Shown: positions 48,106 through 58,529 of the stretch, in pieces | How positions within the stretch are numbered: position 1 is the stretch's first letter | Layout: the number at the start of each line of letters is the position of its first letter | Notes under the pieces: generated by a model | The model's database searches: none | What the model was told of the DNA's origin: nothing | Seen by the model: the letters and a program-made list of their open reading frames with translations, nothing else | DNA from: Cyathus striatus | Taxonomy: Eukaryota > Basidiomycota > Agaricomycetes > Agaricales > Nidulariaceae | Direction: 5' to 3' | DNA length: 64,000 bases | NCBI GenBank assembly: GCA_025738555.1 | Contig: JAOVFP010000013.1 | Location: forward strand, 248,001 to 312,000 | Made by a program: the position numbers and the translations under genes

Positions 48106-49492
48106 TCAATTTCTCATGGCTTGTGCCTGTCTTCGGTGCCTGTTGCGACTTGTTGTCAGAGACAGGGGTCCAGACCCCAAGTGGTGTGAGGTAGGTGAAC
48201 TGGAGGTGTGAGAATTCCGTAAAGTCACATAATCTGACATCTCGTCGTGAGGCGACGAGAGACCTGACTGCATGGTCAAAGGCAATGACTCTCCCTGAGT
48301 CTCGAATGCTGTTGAAAATGTTAGTAATGTATGTGTGGTACTGCATGAGCTCCCTTCGCCGGTGGGGGAAGACATGGCACATTGCATTGGAAGTGAGGTG
48401 CCAGGCTGCATACCACTGTCCGCTGGTGGTGATTTTCTTTGCAGGTGCTCCTCATGGTAGTGAAATTTCAATGTCCCCAACTCTTTGCACAACTCTGGTG
48501 TTAGTGGCGGCACCATTGATAGCTGCGTGAACATTAGACAAGTTGATGGCTTTACCTCTAATGATGCTATCCCATTCTGACTCTGGGAAGTGACCGATTC
48601 TTGCCCTTTCCATGGCCCAATTCTTAGCGGTGGTAAAATCGTTGGCAAAGAGCCGCGACACTTTCTGAGTTTTGATGAGATCTGGGTGGTGGAAAATAAA
48701 CTGGTTGTCCTCGTCGTCAAACCATGGCATATCCTCTTCATAAATCCTGTGCCTCTTGTTAGAATTCTTCCCGACTCGTTGTATCTCTTTAGTGAAGATG
48801 GATGAATCAGCTGAGACTGACTCAGGGCTTCAAGACCTTTTCCACTGGAGTTCCTGTGGCCGTGTTCCTTCACCCGCTGGTTCCTGGTCCAAACAGAATC
48901 TCCCTGCTCTCTCTCTCACTGCCTCTTGCCGTTGGAAATTGTCGATGTCGGCAAGGTAGGTTTTAAAAGACTGTTCTGTTGCTGATCCATCCCCTGGAAC
49001 AAACTCTGGGAGGATTCTCCCAATGCTGGCAACTGCGAAAGATTTAGTAATGCGCCCTTCCCTGAACTTACTGATGACTGCTTCGAGTCAGCTTTCCAGT
49101 TGAGATTGGAAAACATTCCCATTGTAGTCGGAGTTGTCACCTTGATTCTCATTTTGAGTCGATCCCGAAGGTTGAGGTTGAGTCGATCGTCGAGTGGAGG
49201 ATTAATGTACCACTCTAGTACCAGTCCAAGTCCCAGTTGGTTGTGCTTGAGAGTGTGGAGCAGCAGTGTTGGTGCTTGCAGATGGCTGGACATGCCCAGT
49301 TCTGACCTGACGTGGAACTCGGCTGCCACCTGCTGAAGAAGGGGATTGTTGAGATTGTTGTCGTTGTCCAGCAAGTCTATATTGGTTCATTCCTTCGATC
49401 CGCTCGATTGTCCCAGGAGGGAGTTCGTGTATAGAGGGACCTTCCCCTTCTGGTTGGCTTCCTGCTGTGTCAGCTCTGTCTCCATCAGACAT
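47960..49492 (-). pseudogene. Gag-like region of the DIRS-type element, fragmented
   Basis: Starts MSDGDRADTAGSQPEGEGPS (49492), Gln/Ser-rich, and continues through frames with NQFIFHHPDLIKTQKVSRLF and ERARIGHFPESEWDSIIRGK to a Cys/His cluster CRKYNSISGCGYHGDRCRYQ...C..C that resembles a zinc-binding nucleic-acid motif. The three pieces lie in different frames, so frameshifts (or unresolved introns) separate them. Probable nucleocapsid function. Confidence 0.65.
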
Positions 49493-50423
49493 GTGGAATC
49501 GATGTGATCAGATGATGGTGGTGAGGAAGAACTTATCAGATCTGATGATGTTGTAAAATAACAAAAACACAACGCTGGCACGAAGGTGACAGAGCGCTGG
49601 TGCAGGAGGGAGGAGGAAGAATCAGCACCGAAAAATAGAGATATAGAGGAAAGGCACCTGGTGCAGGAGGGAGGAGAAAGAATGCGGAACATTCAATTCT
49701 CTGCGCTCCTTGTACCATCCACACGGCCAGTTCCGAAGTGCGATCATGATCTGGCCACTGCGAATAAATTGTGTTTTTAAGAACGAGAATAAATTGAGTG
49801 TCAGTGGCCTCGAGCGAGAGGTCATGAACGAATACACTCACAAAGATGACCCCAGTAAGTGCCAGCCGCCCGTGACGCATGAGTGCTTCATGGCCCGAAA
49901 ACCACGTCGCTACCATCCCTATTGGCCCAGTGCAAGTGTCCCCTTGAACTACGACAAAATACGTGTGAACTTTTGTAGTGTGCACAGCCACCGCCCATAG
50001 AAAACTTCCGTACCACGATATCTTCATCTCCTTATGAGCTCCCTCCCTCATAAAACCTCTTGCCAACAAACATCTATCATAAAATAAGGTGTAATGAAAT
50101 ACTTGTTGAGAGAAATGTGTGAAAAAATCGCATTTTTAAAATTTTACTCGCCAAATGAAATACTGATATAAGCAAAGATAACTCTAAAATGGAGAAAAAA
50201 GTTGAAGATACTTATCTCTACATGTATTGGACCAATACTCTCGGCCAATGTGTTGCTGTTTGACGAGCCAGCAAAATGCAAAACAAACATGAACAATAAA
50301 TAGACAATAGGAAATATCCGATATCGTCACGTGACTGAACACGACGCGCCAGAACGAGCTCAACAGATTTTGAGCATTTCATGCATGTACACCCTATTCT
50401 CATAGCTCTCGTCCTTCATCTTT

Positions 50424-53400
50424 ATGGCTAAATGTTCTAAGGCTCAAATTATAGCTGTTCAAAATGCTCGGCTCAAGAAAAAAGCTCTAGACGACACTGC
50501 TCAGCTTCTGGAACAGTCCAAACCCTCCAAGCTTGGTCTCCCAGATATTGGACACTTAAAGGCGAAGCGGCTCTCCCAGAAGAAGCTTAACAATATCACA
50601 TACACTTATTCCACTGCAAGCATCAAGATTAGAGTACTTTCGAAACGCTTAACCAAGTCTATACTTGAAGCTGTTACTCTGAAATCCTCATTGGATCATA
50701 CTTCAAACCTTCTCATGGAATCTCAAGCTTGAGAAGAATCCTTAACTACCAAGCTCTCAGCTCTTACGACTGTACACAATAATGCTATTAGAAGCCTCTC
50801 AAAATCTCGAAAATTACATAAGAAGGCATTAACTCAAGTTTGGAGGCTTCGACGCACTGCAAAGATGACAGATATACGAATTGCGGATCTGGGAGCCGAC
50901 CTCTGTGCACTGTGCCTACAAAATGAACGCATACAAGAACATGAACTGCAACATGTCCATGCAGAATCAATTATTGAAAGTACGAAGGATTCCTTGAGCT
51001 CCGCACTGGCAACTGTAACGACATTACGGCACCAGTTACACAATGCACACAGAAACCTCAAGAACACGAAGGCTAATCTTTCTGGCTCCCGCTACAACCT
51101 GAAGCAAATGCGATTATGGAAACCTACAGAACATGGATGCTACACTCCGGAGGCTCGTGCACTTACCAGGCAATTACTGGTCCATGGAGTGAAGGCCAAA
51201 AATATATGCGAGGTTGTTCTCCTTTGTGCAGAGACTTTTGGTATTCAGGTCGAAGGAGAACGATTTGTCAGCGCGAGGACTGCATGGCGTACTGTCAGAG
51301 AGGGTGGGTTATGGGGCACATTGCAGCTTGACTGTGAGCTTGCGAACACCCCAGGAAAGCTATATTTCAGCTTATATCTTCGTAATAGTATTTAACATGT
51401 TTTCTAGCATTAGGTGAAAGCTCAGATGGAACTACAATGTGTGGAATCACACAGGAATCTCGACATTACACACTGAAGGCCCCCACATATGAATCAGGGG
51501 TAGACGACAATGATACTTCAACATGGCGACATGTCACTCGTTTCGTTGAAGCAGTTTCCGCTATAAATCATACTGCAGAAGAGCAGTATAATGGCTCACT
51601 GGCTGCTGGTAAAAACGCTCTCATATTTTACAAGCAATCACCTCTTGCAGAACAAGACAAAAACTCAAATATAAGCGAAAATGAATATATCCGAAAGCAA
51701 ATCTTTCAAAACCTTGACCACGCTGCAGATGGGAAGAAAAAATTTCGACTAATTCAGCTTACAAAAGAAAGCTTGCGTGAAGACGAACTTGGGAGAGAAG
51801 TGCTACAGAATATGTACCCAGAGGAGTTTAGCAAGGCTCTTGTTCAGGTTCAGGATGATGATATTAGTCGTTATCTGGGATCAGGCAGCAGTGATCCCAG
51901 TATGCTGTAAGTTAAATCTGTATTACATTATTAGTGCTAACTTTACAAGATCTATGGATGAGCGTCTTGAAATCTGCAAAACAATACTTGCTCGTCGACT
52001 TGGTGCTAATATCTTGAAGAACCTAAAGGAAACTGGCTCACTTAGTCTTACTGATATGTGTGAACGGTTCCATTGTTGTGCACACAAAGAAATGAATGCC
52101 ACAAAATATGGTGTAAAGGAAATGCTAGAGGCATGGAAAAATTCAGATCGCACAGCACCATTATTACTTCCAAATAAAGCGAACGCTGCGACAATTTCCC
52201 TATCTAGTGACCACGAAAATGCTGCGACACGTACCGCAATAGATTCAAGTTCGTCTGGTAGTGCGAAGCTTGCTGAACTTGCTGGCCATCTCTTTGCGCA
52301 TCATAACGGAGATACAGGATATCAGTGGAAGGCTCAAATTTACATTGAAAAACACAAGCACAAGCACTATGGAAACAGTGTTTCGCTTAAAAAATTTGCT
52401 GGTGTTTCGAACTCTTGATTTCAGGCAACACTTGAGGCTGCAGTGGAGTTGTTTTGGCATAACGATCTCTACCAAGGTGTTATCAAGGAAGTTAGTGATG
52501 GAAAAACTAATCCGGGCCTTAGTCATCTCGAAGCAACCGTTCTGAAGGGTCTTTGTGATCTACCTATGATTGCAGAACTCGGTGCAATGGCTCTATACTG
52601 TGAGGCAGTATCACGGCCCTATTTTGCTTATGTTCGCGGAGACGATGAAAATGGAAACCCACGTAACTTCCTCGACCTTGCAGAATTTCACCGAAGCATT
52701 CCCACATTCTGCGATCAAATTGCAGCCAATCCATCTCTTCTGTGGGATGACAGTGTTCCCATGACACAGAAAAGTCTTCTTGGTGAATCCTTTCAAGATC
52801 CCGGACTCATATTATTTGCTCGCATGGTTGCCTCTGAACTGCCAGACCTTAGGTTCATGATGTCAGCAATGTTCTCAGGCTGTGCTCGTGGATGGGAACA
52901 CTTCAGTGAAGAGTTCGTCATTGATGGTCCAATAGACCGGCTCACAGAAGAGCAGCACCGTTTCACATTTGTTCCCACCACAAATGATCATAATGAAGGG
53001 AAACTCGGTTCTCTTCGAATATATATGTGGCTTAACCCAACTAGCAGTGCTTTCAAGTTTACAGATATGGCCCGAGTACAAACTAATAATACAGAAAATT
53101 TTATCAAGAAAGTCGCAACACCAGAACTCCACTCAAGTATTATCTGGGAAGCTCGTCAAAAAGAGAAAGGTACCTCAGAGCTCAAGTTATTTGAGCAAAA
53201 TTATGCTTCCTATCAAGAAATGCGTGCCGAAACTCAGAATACAAGACGAATAGAATGCGATCAATATAAAAACAACCGACTTCAACATCTCAAGACTGTT
53301 GGACTCATCTTGGATCATGCTAATTTGCACAAACTAACGAGCCAGAAGTTACTTGAGCAGCTGCACATCTATATCAACGTTGTTGGCGACAAGACAATCC

Positions 53401-53648
53401 GAGATATTAGCAAAATTTCAACAAAGTCTAAGAGACTTGAAGCCGTAGAAGCAGCGCTTACACGATACAAACAAAAGCTCGTAATTGTAATCTCTCTGCG
53501 CAACGTAACTAATATTTCCATTTACAGAATAGCTGAAAATGAAGATGAAGATGTACTTATGGGTGAATCAAGCTGCGATATCGCACAAACTCCAATTAGA
53601 GACATGTCTAATGACCAACAACACCTACTAGTAGCAGGTTCTAAATGA
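50424..53648 (+). CDS. Transposase-like protein of element C
   Basis: Homologous to the element A protein over its full length. Start MAKCSKAQIIAVQNARLKKK, a long coiled coil (to about 51100), a helical region KPTEHGCYTPEARALTRQLL, then the candidate core: first Asp in SSDGTTMCGITQESRH, second in NLDHAADGKKKFR, C-x-x-H in RFHCCAHKEMNATKYG, LLLPNKANAAT, and Glu in PTTNDHNEGKLGSLR, followed by a helical tail. Introns: 51914-51940 region (GTAAGT...TTAG) and 52406-52426 (GTTTCG...TTCAG). Two blemishes: an in-frame TGA at 50730-50732 within the coiled coil, and an intron near 51352-51417 whose donor reads GA instead of GT. Otherwise open to TGA at 53648. Likely the enzyme that moves the GGGC elements (inference). 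Confidence 0.8.
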
Positions 53649-54159
53649 TATGAGACAAACAACAATGGGCAAGAGGTAAGGGATGATGACTGACATGTAC
53701 CTGCTTCTGCTTTCTATACATTTTACTACTTTAAATCGTCATGTAATGCATAATTATTCCATATCCGTGCTCTATGTATAATTTAGAACACATTATCTCC
53801 ATTATTTGTGTCGAAGGGAGCATGTGGTTGTGAGATACGGAAGGTTTTCTTAGAAATTCCGATTTTTAGGATAAACAAATATGTACAAACAAACATGTAT
53901 TTTGATGTACATTGCCCACCGCCAGTGACAATGAGCAGAGTGTGGGAAACATTGAGCATGAAAGTATGTAGGCGCGATATGTTAAGCGGAAGCGTGGGAA
54001 ATAACGAGCGGAGGTGCGCACAACAATGAGTATGCTGGGAAATGAGTAAACATTGAATTATAGGCATGGGAAAGAATGGGCGGGGGGGGGCGGGAAATAA
54101 CACAAACTACTGTATGTATTATTGTAGGGTACTCCATACAATACAACTGTAGAACTTGC

Positions 54160-54540
54160 TTATTTTTCAAGTAAAAGTTAAGTTCCCTAGCATGAAGTTA
54201 AGTTTCTCGCTTGTTTTTTTGAGCAAAAGTTAAGTTCCATTGAGTGGAGTCGAGTTTCTCGCTTATTTTTTTGAGTGAAAGTTAAGTTCTATTGAGTGGA
54301 GTCGAGTTTCTCACTTATAATTTTATTCGAGTGTCAGTCGAGTGGAGTTAAGTTCCTCACTTATAATTTTATTCGAGTGTCAGTCGAGTGGAGTTAAGTT
54401 CCTCACTTATGCTAAATTCAAGTGTCAGTTAAGTTACCATCAAGTTACCTTCAAGTGATAAATGCCACTTGACTCCACTTGAATTTGAGTTGAGTTCCAT
54501 TTGAGTTCCACTTAAGTTCCTCAAGTTCCATACCAAAAAA
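54160..54540. repeat. Right internal CAAGTT/TTAAGTT array of element C
   Basis: Repeats of GTTAAGTTCC, GAGTGGAGTCGAGTTTCTC and TTATTTTTTTGAGTGAAAG, in the same orientation as the left array. It stands about 1.5 kb from the right terminus, which has its own short array at 56035-56126, hinting at a nested or duplicated end. Confidence 0.8.
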
Positions 54541-54719
54541 CCCATACTTTATGATTGTACTCATTGTTGTCGCGATCCCTTAGCTTGTTGTTTCCCACAC
54601 CCACCCATGCCGCCATGGATGTGTAAAAATAGCGCCATCATATCATCCATCAAATCCCTGATCATTCCACTCACTTCTGATGCATTGATGGTGATTGCAT
54701 CGCACTTCTTCCATCATCA

Positions 54720-54735
54720 TGCTCAACAGTGAGCA
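54720..54735 (+). repeat. Conserved hairpin module (element C, right)
   Basis: TGCTCA-ACAG-TGAGCA, again preceded by CATCA and followed by CATATTTTGTGC. Second copy in element C, near the right array. Confidence 0.85.
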
Positions 54736-55400
54736 CATATTTTGTGCATTCTTCTCTCAATTTTTGAATTCTTCCTGTGATTTTTTTTTACAATGTGAAT
54801 TTAGTTATTTTGTATGTAATATAATATCTTAGTTGTATAAACATCATGTACTGTGCTTATAAAAAATATTATATGAATAATAATAATTGCAGCTTTTCAT
54901 ATTATTTCATAAGTAATTTAGCTGTACTGTCAAAGCATTTAATATACATTCATATTCACAAAAAAGAATTGAGAGGAATCACCCAAGAATTCAACCAGAA
55001 ATGAAAATAATGGGTGCTCACTGTTTATGATGATGACGTGGCACATGAATGTGATCAAATGCACCGCGGAAACAATGTGCAGCACTCATTGATTACATCA
55101 CTTTGCATATCAATATAGACCTATGATTTTCTTAGTACACATCTGAGTTCCACTGGCAGCATGATCTGAGCCAGTCTGCTGGTAGGATCTACAGGCTATC
55201 CTTTAAAAGGGTTATGATGCTGTGGACGCTTACTGTATGATGCTCGACGTGCCAGTTCTCAATCATCTGCAGCAGTCTCAAGCAATATACAGCAAGGATG
55301 TCCCTTAGTCATTGGAGACAATGAGCACCAAGGGTTTGAGAATGCTGCCACCTATTGGTATAAGTACCTAGCATTAGTAGCTTGAGCTTTGTAGGAAAGA

Positions 55401-55703
55401 TTGTCAATATGTCTCATAATGCAATTAGTACTATCCAAACCTGAGACTACCTCCACTCATTCTCAAGATCCTGTACAACCATATCCTCCTTATTATGCCC
55501 ATAATTCTCCAGAAACACAGCATCTCTTCCGATATCTACCTCCCCACATCCTGCAACCTTATCAGCAATTTGTTCCACCTCATTTTCTTCACCACCATGA
55601 GCAATATCTCCCATTTAATCCAGCCATGTTTCATAACTATGCTCTCCAGGCCAACAGGCCCATCATTCACAACCTTCATGGCCCAGAATTGAGCCCTGCC
55701 TAG
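55401..55703 (+). CDS. Doubtful small Pro/His/Tyr-rich ORF in element C
   Basis: 100 codons, rich in P, H, Y and Q (YPPYYAHNSPETQHLFRYLP). Composition differs from random frames nearby, and it lies between the hairpin module and the right terminus, so it may be an exon of an element-encoded protein. No family recognised and no splice partners found. Confidence 0.3.
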   Translation: MSICLIMQLVLSKPETTSTHSQDPVQPYPPYYAHNSPETQHLFRYLPPHILQPYQQFVPPHFLHHHEQYLPFNPAMFHNYALQANRPIIHNLHGPELSPA

Positions 55704-56135
55704 GTGCAGGATGGGTGAAGAGACATAGCAGTGGTTGGGACACTGCAACAAGGTAGCGCAGTGGAGAGCAGTGGGGCAGCCAAGATCCAGTGGTTTGGCT
55801 GTGGATCCGGCAATGATGGCTGTATAACTCCGATGTATACTAACAAAAATTTAAGTCTATATCGATATGCAAAGCGCTGTAATTTGATAGAGGTAGAGGC
55901 ATCAGATCAAATTAATGATCGACATTCAGGGGCGTGGGAAAAAATGAGCGCGGAAGCGCAATAGTGAGTGATCATTAATCTAGCAATCCATAGTAGTGTT
56001 AGAATGTCTGTGATATACCATACAATTTACATTTTTCGAGTTACAGGTAAGTTCCTAAGTTAAGTTCCAGTCGAGTTCCAGTCGAGTTCCATTCGAGTTA
56101 CCGGTAACTCGAAAAGTTGACGGCCCGATATGATT

Positions 56136-57900
56136 GATATCGGATCAGAGGCTCGAAACCAATAATTGTTTGCACACAGTGCAGATTATATGCAGTTCGG
56201 TTATCGATCATTGTAGAGTGAAAATTATAAGGTTGATTTAGGGTTTCTTGGAGCTTATGTGAAGCTTATGTGACTTATTGTCATATTTAAGTACTTATAT
56301 ATAGACTAAGATTTGTTTAATGTTGGTTGAGTTGCATTTCATGCAATTTAATAAGTCGCGAAGAAGTTGGATCGTTAGAATCATTGCTGCTATCCTTATG
56401 AATTGCTTTAGTAACCCATCGTCTCCTTTATTCCTCTGAAAATTATTCAAAGGCTTTCCGTACTCAGGAGAATTACACCCTCAATCTAAAAGACCCTAAG
56501 ATTTGATCTTCCTGTGACAGTTCGCACTATGCATGCGATTGTATAGGTACACTGAATAATCAACTATCAAATTCAGTAAACAACTATTAAAAAGTTTGAG
56601 TTGAGCTTCGTTATGCGTCAGCACTCAAAAAAGGTGGGGCTTTAGACTTGAGGCCTTCAGGACTCAAAACCGCCATATGCACATGTCTCCGTCTGCATCG
56701 AGTGAAGACGTGCCGTTTGGTTACTGCGTCTCGCTAATAATTTCTGACTAATGATTCTGAATACTGTGGATGATCGAGGGCAGTGCTCAGTTAGCGCGCG
56801 TTAATTAGTCTGGTAGTTGAATGATGCTGAGCGTGTTGTATCAGGTATGTCTGTAGTAAGAAGTGCATGTGTCTCTTAGTGGGATCAAAAATTAAGCCTT
56901 ACGCTACATCTCAAAGACTCGGGACCTTGACTTGCACAGATTTTACTGTGTTAGTTCAGTATGTATTACTGTTCGGCTAACTAGTTTTGATTTTGTATGG
57001 GTGTACGGAATACTGGTATTGATGGTAGGTAACGTTATCTTAAAGAAAAGTCGTTGTAATCAATGATCAGTGTCTTTAAAAACATATACTGAAAGGCTGT
57101 CGTGTCGCGGCAGCCTCACTGACTCAAACGTAGGTTAACAGGATCAAAATATCCTTCGTTGCTCGTAGTAAGAATATGGTACAATGTAATAATAATATAG
57201 AACATACCTTCGTTGCTCGTAGTAAGAATAGGTAACGAAGACTGAGAAAAGGATCTTAAATAGTGAGAAAAAAGGTGGGAATAAAATGCGGAAGTGATCG
57301 ATATGTGCTGAAACACATCGGTAGTGAGACTGGATGAGTAGTAGCACGAGGCCAAGCTTACTTATACATCATGAATAATGTGCAGAGACTCGAGGCTGAA
57401 GCTTGTACGCATGACTGTGGTAGTGTGTATTAGTTACAGTAATACAGCTCAGTTAACGGGTCTTATAGTTGAGTGATGTAAGGCTTGTGAAGTTATGCAT
57501 TAGTTAGTTGGGTCTCCCAAAAAAGCTGAGCACCGATGACCATACAGAGACTCGAAACCGCAACATACAGAGACAATTTCGGAGCGTGCCGCTCGGTTAT
57601 TGGGCCTTGATATATGTGGATACTGAGTATAAGTATGCATGCTGATACTGGGCTGATCCCCCTGGTTTCAATATATAAGCCCAGGAGCAATCTGATAATT
57701 CTGATTCAAAAAGGTAATGTAAAGATTAAATAATAGCAACACTCAGATCAGGATTAGAGTCTCAAAATTAAAGATTTTTTGTGCACAGCGCGGATTATAT
57801 ACAGGAATCGGTTATCAATCCTTCGGTAGTGTGTAAATTCAAGTGTTGATTTGGGGTTTCTTGGAGCATATACTCATTATCATATTTACTTAAATATTAT
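56136..57900. repeat. tRNA-like module units: end of unit 1 and unit 2
   Basis: Continues the unit cut by element C, then repeats it. On the - strand four modules are visible: near 56660-56760, 56900-56975, 57375-57440 and 57540-57605. Each has an A-box-like sequence (TAACCGAGCGG, TTAGCCGAACAG, TTAACTGAGCTG), a gap of about 29-48 nt, a B-box-like sequence (GGTTTCGAGTC, GGTCCCGAGTC, GCCTCGAGTC) and mostly a T-run (TTTTTT) 20-35 nt later. The T arms do not pair properly, so these are not functional tRNAs. Unit 2 has an extra 250-bp insert at about 57120-57370 with a 23-bp direct repeat (57153 and 57207, CCTTCGTTGCTCGTAGTAAG). Confidence 0.65.
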
Positions 57901-58161
57901 CGTTAGTTTAATGATGATTGAGTTAAATTTCATGCCATTCAATAAGACTTGAAGAGGGTAGGTAGTAAGACTCGAATTCGGAAAGTTTAGAACAGGGCTT
58001 GGACTTAGACTTGTAGTCCGGTAAAATTCGGGAAATTTGAAACTGACGTCCCTTACGCGCCTGCGACGCGTCCACTCCCCTCGCTCTGTTGCATAATATA
58101 CCTGTTCCTTTGCTTCATTCCTCTAGTGATATACATAAACTACAGTTCTTTTTAAGCAATA

Positions 58162-58320
58162 ATGGATATGGAAGCTTCAAATGGCCCCTACACCGAGACT
58201 AACCAGCTTAATTTGACAGATGATCTCGCACTCACCAGCATAGAAGCTCACAAACTACACATGACACATATACCTGCCGATAAAGCTGTATCAACAGACT
58301 TCTGGAACGATTGTATATAG
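58162..58320 (+). CDS. Small ORF 1 of element F (52 aa)
   Basis: Begins MDMEASNGPYTETNQLNLTD and ends DFWNDCI at TAG 58320. Acidic, soluble, no domain recognised. It is the first ATG after the left inverted repeat. It may be a first exon, although it ends at a stop with no obvious donor. Confidence 0.4.
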   Translation: MDMEASNGPYTETNQLNLTDDLALTSIEAHKLHMTHIPADKAVSTDFWNDCI

Positions 58321-58529
58321 TGAAAAAGGACAACTATTTGGACTTAAGGCAACTCTAGCGATCTATATTGTGTCTAACCTCACAAAGATTCCATGAGAAT
58401 TCCAACTCAAAGCAGTGTGAAAGGTGCATCATGCACGAAGTCATCCAGCTCCTGGTTCTCATTGTACTCCGGCGTGATTCTCTGTAAGCCTTTCAGCTTA
58501 TAATCATCGTGAAGAGTGTCCACTTCCTC

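Larger units (their letters stand above)
45141..49492 (-). mobile_element. Degenerate DIRS-type retroelement inside element C
   Basis: Order on the - strand: Gag-like region, reverse transcriptase/RNase H, tyrosine recombinase, as in DIRS-like retroelements. The RT and recombinase frames overlap by ATGA at 46126-46129. I could not identify its terminal repeats; a T-run at 45030-45080 lies beyond the recombinase end. It is presumably a later insertion into element C, or an acquired passenger. Confidence 0.8.
43408..56126. mobile_element. Element C: 12.7-kb GGGC-type DNA transposon with transposase and nested DIRS
   Basis: Exact 9-bp duplication GATATGATT at 43399-43407 and 56127-56135. Termini read inward: GGGGCTGCTAACTTTTC (left) and GGGCCGTCAACTTTTC (right). 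Subterminal arrays of CAAGTTCC/TTAAGTTCC fill 43408-43770, 54160-54535 and 56035-56126. The interior has repeated GCGGAGGCGTGGGAAA-type blocks (44205-44510, 44735-44760, 53935-54100), two hairpin modules (43953 and 54720), a degenerate DIRS retroelement (-, about 45141-49492) and a transposase-like gene (+, 50424-53648). The host sequence rejoins across the element within a tRNA-like repeat unit. 12,719 bp. Confidence 0.9.

Noticed and set aside
49536..50069. 177-codon - strand frame between the DIRS region and the transposase gene
   Set aside because: No motif recognised, and it includes part of a duplicated GCAGGAGGGAGGAG sequence; likely non-coding.
56655..57605. Functional tRNA genes in the tRNA-like units
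   Set aside because: A- and B-box-like sequences are present but T arms and acceptor stems do not pair.
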